DNA from: Streptococcus pneumoniae
GTDB taxonomy: Bacteria > Bacillota > Bacilli > Lactobacillales > Streptococcaceae
DNA length: 64,000 nucleotides
Direction of reading: 5' to 3'
Assembly (NCBI RefSeq): GCF_001113365.1
Contig: NZ_CKYA01000004.1
Coordinates: forward strand, 104,034-168,033
Positions 44,527 through 53,058 of this stretch are shown one piece after another. How positions within the stretch are numbered: the stretch's first letter is position 1; each line of letters opens with the position of its first letter. The position numbers and the translations under genes were made by a program. The notes under the pieces are model-generated. The model ran no database searches. It had not been told where the DNA came from and saw nothing but the letters and a program-made list of their open reading frames with translations.

Positions 44527-45513
44527 TTAGTGGGAAGCATCCCCATTCCAGATGGAGTTTTTCACGATCACATAATCAACGTGTTTAAGGTCAGCAACCT
44601 GACGTCCACCTGCATAAGAAATAGCACTTTGAAGGTCTTGTTCCATCTCAGTTAAAGTATCTTGCAGATGACCTTTGGCAGGAAGCAAGATGCGTTTGCC
44701 TTCCACATTTTTGTAAGCACCTTTTTGGTATTGAGAAGCTGAACCGTAATATTCTTTGAACTGTTCACCATCAACTTCAATCGTTTTCCCTGGACTTTCG
44801 ATGTGTCCTGCAAAGAGGGAACCAATCATGACCATGCTAGCACCGAAACGGATAGACTTGGCAATATCACCATGAGTACGAATTCCTCCATCAGCGATAA
44901 TCGGTTTACGTGCAGCCTTAGCACACCAACGGAGAGCAGCCAACTGCCAACCACCTGTACCAAAACCAGTCTTGACCTTGGTAATACAAACCTTACCAGG
45001 ACCGATTCCAACCTTAGTAGCATCCGCACCCGCATTTTCCAATTCACGCACAGCTTCTGGTGTTCCCACATTTCCAGCAATGACAAAGGTATCTGGCAAT
45101 TCTTTCTTGATGTGTTGAATCATAGAAATCACGCTATCTGCATGACCATGAGCGATGTCAATCGTGATGTATTCCGGAGCATCAGCCTTGAGCTGGCTAA
45201 CGAAATCATACTCATAGTCCTTAACACCAACAGATATAGAAGCAATAAGCCCTTGCTCATGCATACGCTTAATAAAAGGAATACGTCCTGCCTCATCAAA
45301 ACGGTGCATAATGTAGAAATAGCCCCCTTTAGCTAGTTGCTCTGCTACATTTTCATCCAAAATTGTCTGCATATTCGCTGGCACAACAGGTAGTTTAAAG
45401 GTGTGCTTTCCTAGAGTGACACTTGTGTCCGCTTCTGCACGGCTTTTAATCACACATTTATTTGGAATCAATTGAATATCTTCGTAATCAAAAATTGGAA
45501 ATTCATTTAACAT
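44527..45513 (-). CDS. guaC: GMP reductase
   Basis: Converts GMP to IMP with NADPH, recycling guanine nucleotides. The 328-residue protein is of the Gram-positive GuaC type: PANMQTILDE near residue 46 and the catalytic Cys loop GIGPGKVCITKVKTG near residue 172, then IADGGIRTHGD binding the phosphate. It is transcribed alone from a strong promoter with an unusual structured leader. Confidence 0.96.
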   Translation of the reverse strand: MLNEFPIFDYEDIQLIPNKCVIKSRAEADTSVTLGKHTFKLPVVPANMQTILDENVAEQLAKGGYFYIMHRFDEAGRIPFIKRMHEQGLIASISVGVKDYEYDFVSQLKADAPEYITIDIAHGHADSVISMIQHIKKELPDTFVIAGNVGTPEAVRELENAGADATKVGIGPGKVCITKVKTGFGTGGWQLAALRWCAKAARKPIIADGGIRTHGDIAKSIRFGASMVMIGSLFAGHIESPGKTIEVDGEQFKEYYGSASQYQKGAYKNVEGKRILLPAKGHLQDTLTEMEQDLQSAISYAGGRQVADLKHVDYVIVKNSIWNGDASH

Positions 45514-45619
45514 ATCGATGTCTCGTTTCTTTTGTAATGACCTACCTATGCTCTCGCATCACTACGCCTTTTCCGACGTTTCCTTAATTTATTATAAACT
45601 AAAGTACAGTTTTTGTCAA
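45514..45619 (-). promoter_or_regulatory. guaC promoter and structured leader
   Basis: On the minus strand a consensus TTGACA (45614-45619), 17 bases and TATAAT (45591-45596). The leader of about 70 bases contains ATGC-GAGA-GCAT (45548-45559), a GNRA-capped hairpin flanked by GGCGTAGTG and AGGTAGGTC. It ends with a poor ribosome site. It does not look like the purine riboswitch core. Regulation by structure is a guess. Confidence 0.6.
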
Positions 45620-45687
45620 ATAATTTTATAAACAAAAACATATTGTTCGGGTTTTACTTATGTTAAAAATAAAAGAAAGAGGGGAAA

Positions 45688-47016
45688 TTATTTTCTCCCC
45701 ACTTCTTTAGTAATATTCCTTTTAAAAGTTTCTTCAGAGTTTTCCATCATTTCACAAAATTCACGATAGGATGAAGAGTTCTGAGGAATTTGAATAGACC
45801 ATTTCTTTAATAAGGCTCCGTACCCTGCTAACTTTCCTATCTCATTATCAACCGCCTTTTTCTCACTCGGGAAAATAAGACCAGCTTTCTCAGCTTTTAA
45901 AATATAAGAATAGGAAATCAGTTGGAACAAGTCCTCACGGTTTATTCCTTTTTCAGTATCTTCAAGCTTTTTATATTTAGCGTCTAACACAATTTTAAGT
46001 TCTCTATCATAAAAATCTGGATATACTTTTCGTTCTCGACTAGAAAATACTGAAATTCCGTCCGTCTTATCTTTATTTCGTGGATGGATGAAATCTTTTG
46101 GCAACAAAGTATGAACATACTCTTCCCAAAACCAGGCAACATCAAAAAGAATACCATGAATTTTTTGATCTTGATAGCCTAAACCGTGCTTTTCTTGGTT
46201 TAGAATCATCAGACAAAGTGCTTGTAGTTTTCTGTACTCGTTAAAGTATGCATGACGTATAGGTTTAGATTGATTTCCCCGAATAATCTTAGCACGATCA
46301 GCTAGTTTATAAGAAGGAGTTACCCGCACGATTTCTGCTACATTTTCACGACTAGTCAAGAGATTATCAAGAACCCCTTGCCCAATGCTTTTCTGATTCT
46401 TAATGTATTCAATAGTGTGACGGATTAGCTGCATGAGAGGATTATCATAGGTGAACTCTCTTGTTGTGTAGGCAATATTTCCCGTGAAAGGAAGATTTTT
46501 CTTGAGATGGTTTCTTACATCAATCACTCCCTTAACATGACTGTCGTTATGAGAAAATCGCTGGTATTCCTTATAAAGACCTTTTCGAATTGCAGCTTGT
46601 AGATACTTAGGGAAGAGATACATCAAAAGTTGATAAAGTCTCTCTTCACGAGACAAAGCAACATCTAAACTAGTGAGATTGATACTAAGAACCTTGTGTA
46701 AGAGATAATGCAAAAAATGGTCATTACTCTCATCAGAAAATCGTGAGGAAATCGTTAATCGTTCCTGACCACACCCCAGAAAACCAATCACATTTCCTGT
46801 CTTGATTTTCTGATTAACTGTTTCAAAAATCTTTTGGTCCTTATCCAAATCAGGAGTATGAGTCAAATCATTTGGAAAAATAAAGATATTGTCCTCTTTA
46901 GAAAGGTTATCCAGTGTTCTATCAAGAAGTGCTTGACTTAGTTTGGGATATTCTGCGACAAAGTCTTCCTTAGCAATTTCATGATGATTATCAGTTATCC
47001 GCATCTTTATTTTCAT
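45688..47016 (-). CDS. mcrC: McrC-type restriction subunit
   Basis: Nuclease partner of the McrBC modified-DNA restriction system. Counted from ATG at 47016 it has 442 residues. The C-terminal PD-(D/E)xK core is visible as YPDFYDRELKIVLDAKYK, after a mixed alpha/beta N-terminal region. Alternative starts at 47058 or 47004 are possible; all overlap the end of mcrB, and coupling is likely. A GGGGA/TCCCC hairpin at 45681-45700 overlaps the stop and may terminate the operon. Confidence 0.87.
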   Translation of the reverse strand: MKIKMRITDNHHEIAKEDFVAEYPKLSQALLDRTLDNLSKEDNIFIFPNDLTHTPDLDKDQKIFETVNQKIKTGNVIGFLGCGQERLTISSRFSDESNDHFLHYLLHKVLSINLTSLDVALSREERLYQLLMYLFPKYLQAAIRKGLYKEYQRFSHNDSHVKGVIDVRNHLKKNLPFTGNIAYTTREFTYDNPLMQLIRHTIEYIKNQKSIGQGVLDNLLTSRENVAEIVRVTPSYKLADRAKIIRGNQSKPIRHAYFNEYRKLQALCLMILNQEKHGLGYQDQKIHGILFDVAWFWEEYVHTLLPKDFIHPRNKDKTDGISVFSSRERKVYPDFYDRELKIVLDAKYKKLEDTEKGINREDLFQLISYSYILKAEKAGLIFPSEKKAVDNEIGKLAGYGALLKKWSIQIPQNSSSYREFCEMMENSEETFKRNITKEVGRK

Positions 47017-48793
47017 CGCTTTCTTCGTCACCTGTATGTTTCTGAATAGTTTGCTCATTTTCTTTTAAATCAAACGCTTTTTTCAATATTTTTAGTTTTT
47101 CAACTTCCTCATAGGAACCACGTACATAATCTTCCAAAAGCGGTTTGAGATAATCAGACCAGAGTGATTCATAGTCAAAATCTACATCCTTCAAGTTAAG
47201 GAAATAACTTGGCCCGATATAATAATGACTATTTAATTCCTGAACTTTTTCGATTTCAGCATTCAAGTTTCTTAGACGAATTTTAGCTTCTTCGGCTTTA
47301 TCACCAAGCACCTCATCAAGCATACCAAGTTGACTTTCAGCAGTAATTTCAACAAAACGGAAACGACGACGCATAGCAAAATCAAAGGTATCCACTGAGC
47401 GGTCAATATCATTCATAGTTCCAATGATATAGACATTTTCAGGGATATAAAATTTCTCATCAGTCTCATGTAAATTAGCATACTGGGTAGAAACACTTCC
47501 CTTTTCACCACGATAACCAGGATCGATAGAGAAAAAGAGTTCACCAAAAATCTTAGAAATCTCCCCACGATTGATCTCATCGATGATGAAAACGAAGTTT
47601 TTCAATTCATTATCTATTTCTATTATTTCATCCTGAATACTTTCATTTTTTATCATTTTGTAAAGTGTCAAATAGTATGAAAATTCTTGGGTTGCATTAT
47701 TTTTATTAAAAAACTGAGTTATATCTTTAACATGTTCAAATTGAGATTCTGAAGTTAACATTGCTTCGATATCTTTAATTTTCAATTTTGCATTTTTTGA
47801 TACCTCATTTTCAGGAATAGATATATAAATGTAATTTTCATCAATTTCTGTAATGATAAAGGACGATTGACGTTTTGTATATAACTTGTCAGACGGAAAC
47901 TCCATATTAGCAAAATATTTTGAAATCTTTGCTATTGATTTTTTTTCCTTTTCTAAATCATCCTTGTTTTTATGTGAATAAAGCCAATTTTTCTTTGCTT
48001 TCAAACAAAACTCTTTAAAAATACCATCTTGTAATTTAAACTCAATAGCTCCATCCCCATTTGATACCGGTCTTAAACCCTCCACAAAATCCGTATAATC
48101 ATAGGATGGGTGAAATTGTACAAATCCGATTTGGTCTTCGTTGCCACCCGTTAACTCCATAGCAATTTCTTTAGCAAGATAAGTTTTTCCTGTACCAGGT
48201 GCACCACGGAGGATGAGGTTTTGGGATCTTCTTAATATACCACTATAATTAAATAAAAAATCATTTCTTAACATAGTTTCACTTTCTAATTTTTTATACT
48301 TTTTCCAATTAGGATGATTCAAAAAATAGTCATAGTCTTGAATTATAATTTCATCACTTGCAGCAAATTTTATTAACTGGTTAGTCTCTTTAGTTCGATA
48401 CTTAATATTTGATGGAAACCATATTGTTTCTTGCCCCGTAAAGAAAAACCACTCCCTCTCTATATACTCTTTTTTCCAATCAACAATAATGGTATGCCCA
48501 TCATCTAAAACCTCTTTAACAGTCGCCAATCCACGAATTTTCATCACAGAAACCTTTGAATCATCTTTCTTTACGAAAGGTAAATTCTTCTTTTTGACAT
48601 ATGTGGATTTAGCAAATAAAACGTCACCTGGTTTAATTTTATTAAACAACTTTAACATTTTTTGATACTGTTTATTTTCCTCGTTGTTATGCCATCCTAA
48701 TTCCCACTTTCCTTCTTCCCTAAAATATTCAAGATAATCATCATCACCAAATTTTGTACCAACAAAAAAATAGTTATTTTGTTCACTGTTCAT
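46991..48793 (-). CDS. mcrB: McrB-type AAA+ GTPase restriction subunit
   Basis: A 600-residue motor of a type IV restriction system cutting DNA with modified cytosine. Residues 1-150 form a distinct N-terminal recognition region (YFFVGTKFGDDDYLEYF, KIKPGDVLFAKS) that resembles an EVE/PUA-like modified-base reader rather than the E. coli McrB domain. The AAA+ part has Walker A GAPGTGKTYLA near residue 197, Walker B FVFIIDEINRGEIS, the McrB-type MNDIDRS signature and arginine finger FAMRRRFRF. It is preceded by AAAGGAG. Confidence 0.88.
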   Translation of the reverse strand: MNSEQNNYFFVGTKFGDDDYLEYFREEGKWELGWHNNEENKQYQKMLKLFNKIKPGDVLFAKSTYVKKKNLPFVKKDDSKVSVMKIRGLATVKEVLDDGHTIIVDWKKEYIEREWFFFTGQETIWFPSNIKYRTKETNQLIKFAASDEIIIQDYDYFLNHPNWKKYKKLESETMLRNDFLFNYSGILRRSQNLILRGAPGTGKTYLAKEIAMELTGGNEDQIGFVQFHPSYDYTDFVEGLRPVSNGDGAIEFKLQDGIFKEFCLKAKKNWLYSHKNKDDLEKEKKSIAKISKYFANMEFPSDKLYTKRQSSFIITEIDENYIYISIPENEVSKNAKLKIKDIEAMLTSESQFEHVKDITQFFNKNNATQEFSYYLTLYKMIKNESIQDEIIEIDNELKNFVFIIDEINRGEISKIFGELFFSIDPGYRGEKGSVSTQYANLHETDEKFYIPENVYIIGTMNDIDRSVDTFDFAMRRRFRFVEITAESQLGMLDEVLGDKAEEAKIRLRNLNAEIEKVQELNSHYYIGPSYFLNLKDVDFDYESLWSDYLKPLLEDYVRGSYEEVEKLKILKKAFDLKENEQTIQKHTGDEESDENKDADN

Positions 48794-48893
48794 TTGAATA
48801 CTCCTTTAATTAACTTTTACAAGTAAGTTCTATTAATATATAGTTCACCTCTAGCATATCATATCTATCAAAAAAAGAAAAGAAATTCTAAAG

Positions 48894-48945
48894 AAAAGTC
48901 CAGTGTTAGGAGCTTTAATGTCTCTTAACACTAGACTTCTTTTTC
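48894..48945 (-). terminator. terminator after the YrdC-domain gene
   Basis: AAGTC-AGTGTTA and TAACACT-GACTT form a long stem around GGAGCTTTAATGTCTCT. A and T runs flank both sides. It lies a few bases beyond the minus-strand gene. Confidence 0.75.
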
Positions 48946-48947
48946 TC

Positions 48948-49727
48948 TTAATAATACTCTCCCTGACGGTAGTCCCATGAGTTAAAGGTATCTGACAGGT
49001 GCATCATAATCTTATCAATGTCAAGCCCTTTGCGGATTACAACTGGAGCTGGTGAAGTTGATCGTGCTCCTCCTTGTTCTGGGATGAGTTTGCCGTCTTT
49101 ATCGACCATAGAGACCATCACACCTTGCTCGTAGCGCGTTTCAATCGTTTTGTCAGGTTGGATGGATGCCACATAGTCGTCTGCTTCAATGACAAGATCC
49201 ACTGCTCCTTCGATACGTTCTCCGATTCCTTCTACCTTACCACGGTTTCCTTTTCCAGATGGGTTTGCAGATGAGGCATAAACCATCTTGCCTTCTTCCC
49301 AAAGTTTGGCAGCCAATTGTTCACCAGCTTTCCCAAACTTGATAACGAAACAGCTAGTACCACGCACGTCAGTCATCAGTTCTTCACGGCCATCACCGTA
49401 TGCTTTGAGTTTTTCAAAGGCTTCTGGTTTCCAAGGAAGGATACAACCAAGAAGAATATCTTCATCCCAATGTTTTTGGTAGAAGGCTTCAATTTCTGGG
49501 TTGAGTTGTGCTAAGGCGCGAAGCTCATCCATGCTACCGCAGAGAACAACACCTGGTTTGTTACGGTTACGCTCTTTGGCTTCAAACTTGCGTTCAAGTC
49601 CTGCCTTATCACTAGTCATGATGATGTAGCCAACTTTTGTAGGACAAACGATACATCCGCCCTCACCTTTTAAAATATCATAGCCTTCTTGTGAAAGTGT
49701 TCCGTTCCATTGAATGTGTTTTGTCAT
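48948..49727 (-). CDS. Sua5/YciO/YrdC-domain protein
   Basis: A 259-residue protein with a YrdC fold. The nucleotide-binding region begins GGCIVCPTKVGYIIM near residue 23 and contains KPGVVLCGSMDEL. The SANPSGKGNRG motif near residue 153 matches the Sua5 family's SANxSG. The family makes threonylcarbamoyl-AMP for tRNA t6A, but a canonical Sua5/TsaC is usually encoded elsewhere. This longer paralogue could be a side-branch member, so the exact reaction is uncertain. Confidence 0.8.
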   Translation of the reverse strand: MTKHIQWNGTLSQEGYDILKGEGGCIVCPTKVGYIIMTSDKAGLERKFEAKERNRNKPGVVLCGSMDELRALAQLNPEIEAFYQKHWDEDILLGCILPWKPEAFEKLKAYGDGREELMTDVRGTSCFVIKFGKAGEQLAAKLWEEGKMVYASSANPSGKGNRGKVEGIGERIEGAVDLVIEADDYVASIQPDKTIETRYEQGVMVSMVDKDGKLIPEQGGARSTSPAPVVIRKGLDIDKIMMHLSDTFNSWDYRQGEYY

Positions 49728-49754
49728 AATTCTATTTCCTTTTCTATTTTTCTT

Positions 49755-50348
49755 CTAATCCTGCCAATAGGCTGGGCGTTGTTTTTCATAAGCAGCAATC
49801 AAATCTTCATACTGCAAGGTAATACCAATATCATCCAAACCATTTAAGAGTTTGTGTTTCCATTCGCTATCAATTTCGAAAGTGAATTCTCCAACTGGTG
49901 AGATGATTTTTTGTTGTTCCAAGTTCACAGTTACCTGGTCGCTTGGTTTCAATTGGGCTAGCTTCTCTCTAACCTCTCTAGGCTGAACAATAGGTAGCAT
50001 GCCATTATTGAGTTCATTATTGTAATGAATGTCACCGAAAGATCCTGCAATCACGACCTTAAAACCATAGTCTGCTAAGGCCCAAGCTGCGTGTTCCCTC
50101 GAAGACCCTGCCCCAAAGTTATCCCCTGAGATAAGAATACTGGCTTTACGATATTCAGGTCGGTTAAAGACAAAGTCTGGGTCCTCAGTATACTTGTCAT
50201 CCAGATAACGCCAAGCATACATGAGGTACTTACCAAAGCCTTTTTTATCAATCAACTTGAGAAACTGCTTGGGTAGGATTTGGTCGGTGTCGATGTTATC
50301 ATTCATGAGAGGAACGGTCGTTCCCGTATAAACTGTAAATTTCTCCAT
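49755..50348 (-). CDS. leuD: 3-isopropylmalate dehydratase small subunit
   Basis: With LeuC it isomerises 2- to 3-isopropylmalate in leucine synthesis. The 197-residue protein has the typical DNIDTDQILPKQF near residue 18 and GDNFGAGSSREHAAWAL near residue 75. It is the last gene of the leu operon, 9 bases after leuC. Confidence 0.96.
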   Translation of the reverse strand: MEKFTVYTGTTVPLMNDNIDTDQILPKQFLKLIDKKGFGKYLMYAWRYLDDKYTEDPDFVFNRPEYRKASILISGDNFGAGSSREHAAWALADYGFKVVIAGSFGDIHYNNELNNGMLPIVQPREVREKLAQLKPSDQVTVNLEQQKIISPVGEFTFEIDSEWKHKLLNGLDDIGITLQYEDLIAAYEKQRPAYWQD

Positions 50349-50357
50349 ATCCTCTCC

Positions 50358-51740
50358 TTACTGAGCTTCTGGCATTTGCCGAACATCTACGAAGCGCCCT
50401 GCAATAGCTGCTGCAGCTGCCATGGCTGGACTGCAAAGATGGGTCTTAGCGCCAAATCCCTGTCTGTCTTCAAAGTTACGATTGCTTGTTGAGGCGCAGT
50501 GGACACCATCAGGAACCTTGTCCGGATTCATTCCTAGGCACATAGAACAGCCTGGGTCTCTCCACTCAAAGCCAGCATCTATGAAAACCTTATCCAAACC
50601 CAACTTCTCCGCAGCTCGTTTGACAGGACGAGAGCCTGGGACTACGATAGCCGTTAAGTTGGGAGCAATCTTCTTTCCTTTGATAAATCGAGCAGCCAGT
50701 TGCAAATCGCTGAGACGAGCATTGGTACAAGACCCGATAAAGATATAGCCTAGTTCAATATCCGCTGGCTTTTGACCAGGCTCCAAGTTCATGTAATTGT
50801 AGGCTCGTTCATCATTCATGTCCTTAATTTCTGGGAAGCTACTGTCAAAGTCAACCCCCATAGCAGGGTTGGTTCCCCAGGTCACCATAGGAGCCAAGTC
50901 TGAAACATCCATCTGGATAACCTTATCATAAACAGCATCATCATCACTGACAATTGTTTTCCAATCCGCCACAGCCTCTTCAAAGTCCTCTGGAACACAT
51001 TCTCGTCCCTTGAGATAATCATAGGTGGTTTGGTCCGGATTCATGATTCCCATCTTAGATCCAAACTCGATGGACATATTGCAGATGGTCATTCGCTCTT
51101 CCATGCTCAGTGCATCAATCGCTTGTCCACGATATTCCACCACGTAGCCAACACCACAGGCAACGCCGTACTTGGCAATCAAGGCGAGAATATAATCCTT
51201 AGAATAAACTCCCTTTTGAGGAACTCCTGTGAATTCTACCAGCATTTTCTTGGGTTTGACCTGCCAGAGGGTCTGGGTAGCAAAAACATGCTCAACTTCA
51301 CTGGTCCCAATTCCAAAGGCGATAGCTCCGAAAGCCCCGTGGGTTGCCGTATGACTGTCTCCACAAACGATGAATTTTCCTGGTTGGGTCCGTCCTGTTT
51401 CTGGACCAACCATATGAACGATTCCCTGCTTTTCAGAACCGTGGGCCGCATGCTCAATGCCAAACTCTTCAACATTCTCAGCTAGCTTATCAATTTGCGC
51501 TTTAGAAATCACATCTCGAATATCATAGATATTGACCGTTGGTACATTGTGGTCAAAGGTACCAAATGTCAAGTCTGGCCGTCTCAATCTGCGACCTGCA
51601 TCTCGCAATCCTTGAAAAGCCTGAGGGCTGGTCACTTCGTGGATATAGTGCTGATCCACATACATGAGTTGGGGCTGCCCCTCTTCTCCTGTGATGACAT
51701 GGCGGTCCCATAATTTATCAAAAATCGATTTTCCTGCCAT
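50358..51740 (-). CDS. leuC: 3-isopropylmalate dehydratase large subunit
   Basis: A 460-residue aconitase-family 4Fe-4S enzyme. The cluster ligands are the Cys in FIGSCTNAR and the CxxC in DPGCSMCLGMN; GDSHTATHGAFGA near residue 130 is also diagnostic. It works with LeuD. It starts 3 bases after the DUF1294 gene stop. Confidence 0.97.
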   Translation of the reverse strand: MAGKSIFDKLWDRHVITGEEGQPQLMYVDQHYIHEVTSPQAFQGLRDAGRRLRRPDLTFGTFDHNVPTVNIYDIRDVISKAQIDKLAENVEEFGIEHAAHGSEKQGIVHMVGPETGRTQPGKFIVCGDSHTATHGAFGAIAFGIGTSEVEHVFATQTLWQVKPKKMLVEFTGVPQKGVYSKDYILALIAKYGVACGVGYVVEYRGQAIDALSMEERMTICNMSIEFGSKMGIMNPDQTTYDYLKGRECVPEDFEEAVADWKTIVSDDDAVYDKVIQMDVSDLAPMVTWGTNPAMGVDFDSSFPEIKDMNDERAYNYMNLEPGQKPADIELGYIFIGSCTNARLSDLQLAARFIKGKKIAPNLTAIVVPGSRPVKRAAEKLGLDKVFIDAGFEWRDPGCSMCLGMNPDKVPDGVHCASTSNRNFEDRQGFGAKTHLCSPAMAAAAAIAGRFVDVRQMPEAQ

Positions 51741-51743
51741 CCA

Positions 51744-52013
51744 TTACCTCCAAATAAAATATAAGGCTACTAGTGTGGTCATCATCCCAAGAAACCAAAC
51801 TGTTTTAAAATACCATTTTCGAGTCTTGTGGTGAAAGATGATTCCTGCTAGCCAGGCACCAAAACCACCACAAGTAAAGGCTAAAATAAGTAAGATTTTC
51901 TCAGGGATGCGCCAAGCTCTTCTCCTTGCCTTAGATTTGTCAATACCATAAATCAAGAAAACCATGACATTCCAAATCAAAAGGACTAGAGTAATTTTTT
52001 CGTCTAACTTCAT
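51744..52013 (-). CDS. DUF1294 small membrane protein
   Basis: An 89-residue protein with about three hydrophobic segments and the DUF1294 pattern YGIDKSKARRRAWRIPEK followed by CGGFGAWLAG and HHKTRKWYF. Its function is unknown. It overlaps leuB by 4 bases and sits inside the leu operon between leuB and leuC, so it is co-transcribed. Whether it has a role in leucine metabolism or is a hitch-hiker cannot be told. Confidence 0.88.
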   Translation of the reverse strand: MKLDEKITLVLLIWNVMVFLIYGIDKSKARRRAWRIPEKILLILAFTCGGFGAWLAGIIFHHKTRKWYFKTVWFLGMMTTLVALYFIWR

Positions 52014-53047
52014 AACCTTGCAATAATAGCTTCTGTCATTTCCTTGGTCGAAGCCTGTCCTCCTAGATCTCTCGTTAAAATGCCATCCGCTAAACTTGCC
52101 TCAACAGCATGCTCGATACGCTCTGCATCCTCAAAATGTCCAAAACTATCTCTCAGCATCATGGCCACTGATAAAATCATGGAAATAGGATTGGCAATTC
52201 CTTGACCTGCAATATCAGGCGCTGAACCGTGAATAGGTTCATAGAGACTTGGTCCATTTTCAGAATGACTGGCTGATGGCATGACCCCAAGTGTACCAGG
52301 TAGGACACTTGATTCATCAGATAAAATATCTCCAAAAAGATTCTCCGTCACGACGACATCAAACTTAGCAGGATTGGTAATCATGAGCATGGCAGCTGAG
52401 TCCACTAACTGGTGTTCCAAGGTCACATCTGGGAAATCCTGTGCGACCTTCTCAGCTACTTTCCGCCAGAGTTTTGAGGTCGCTAACACATTTTGCTTAT
52501 CGATGCTGGTAAGGATTTTTCTGCGATTTCTTGCGATTTCAAAGGCCTTGCGAATAATCCGCTCCACTTCCTCATAGCTATAGTCGTTGATATCACGCGC
52601 TTTTCTCTCTTCAATAATATGATCCCCAAAATAAATCCCACCCGTCAACTCACGAACCACCACAAAGTCTACACCAGCAATTCGTTCCGGTTTGAGTGGT
52701 GACAAATGCTTGAGACTATCAAAGATTTTTACCGGGCGAATATTGGCGTAAAGATTGAGTTCCTTACGGAGAGCCAGCAGGCCTTGTTCAGGACGAATCG
52801 CTGCTCCATCATACTGAGGACTACCGATAGCTGCTAGGAGGATAGCATCTGCTTCACGACATACCTTGAGGGTTTCATCAGGTAAGGGATGCCCTGCAGC
52901 ATCGATACCTGCACCTCCAAAAGGTCGTCTATCAATCTCATAGTCAAAACCTGTTTTTTCAGCTAGAGCCTCCATAACCTCTAAACCAGCCTCCATGATT
53001 TCTGGGCCAATTCCGTCCCCTGCTAGAGCTACTATTTTCTTTGTCAT
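52010..53047 (-). CDS. leuB: 3-isopropylmalate dehydrogenase
   Basis: Oxidative decarboxylation of 3-isopropylmalate with NAD+. The 345-residue protein begins KKIVALAGDGIGPEI and has VVRELTGGIYFG (substrate Arg/Tyr region) near residue 130 and the metal-binding ENLFGDILSDE near 235. It follows leuA by 11 bases. Confidence 0.96.
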   Translation of the reverse strand: MTKKIVALAGDGIGPEIMEAGLEVMEALAEKTGFDYEIDRRPFGGAGIDAAGHPLPDETLKVCREADAILLAAIGSPQYDGAAIRPEQGLLALRKELNLYANIRPVKIFDSLKHLSPLKPERIAGVDFVVVRELTGGIYFGDHIIEERKARDINDYSYEEVERIIRKAFEIARNRRKILTSIDKQNVLATSKLWRKVAEKVAQDFPDVTLEHQLVDSAAMLMITNPAKFDVVVTENLFGDILSDESSVLPGTLGVMPSASHSENGPSLYEPIHGSAPDIAGQGIANPISMILSVAMMLRDSFGHFEDAERIEHAVEASLADGILTRDLGGQASTKEMTEAIIARL

Positions 53048-53058
53048 AGCCTTCTCCT

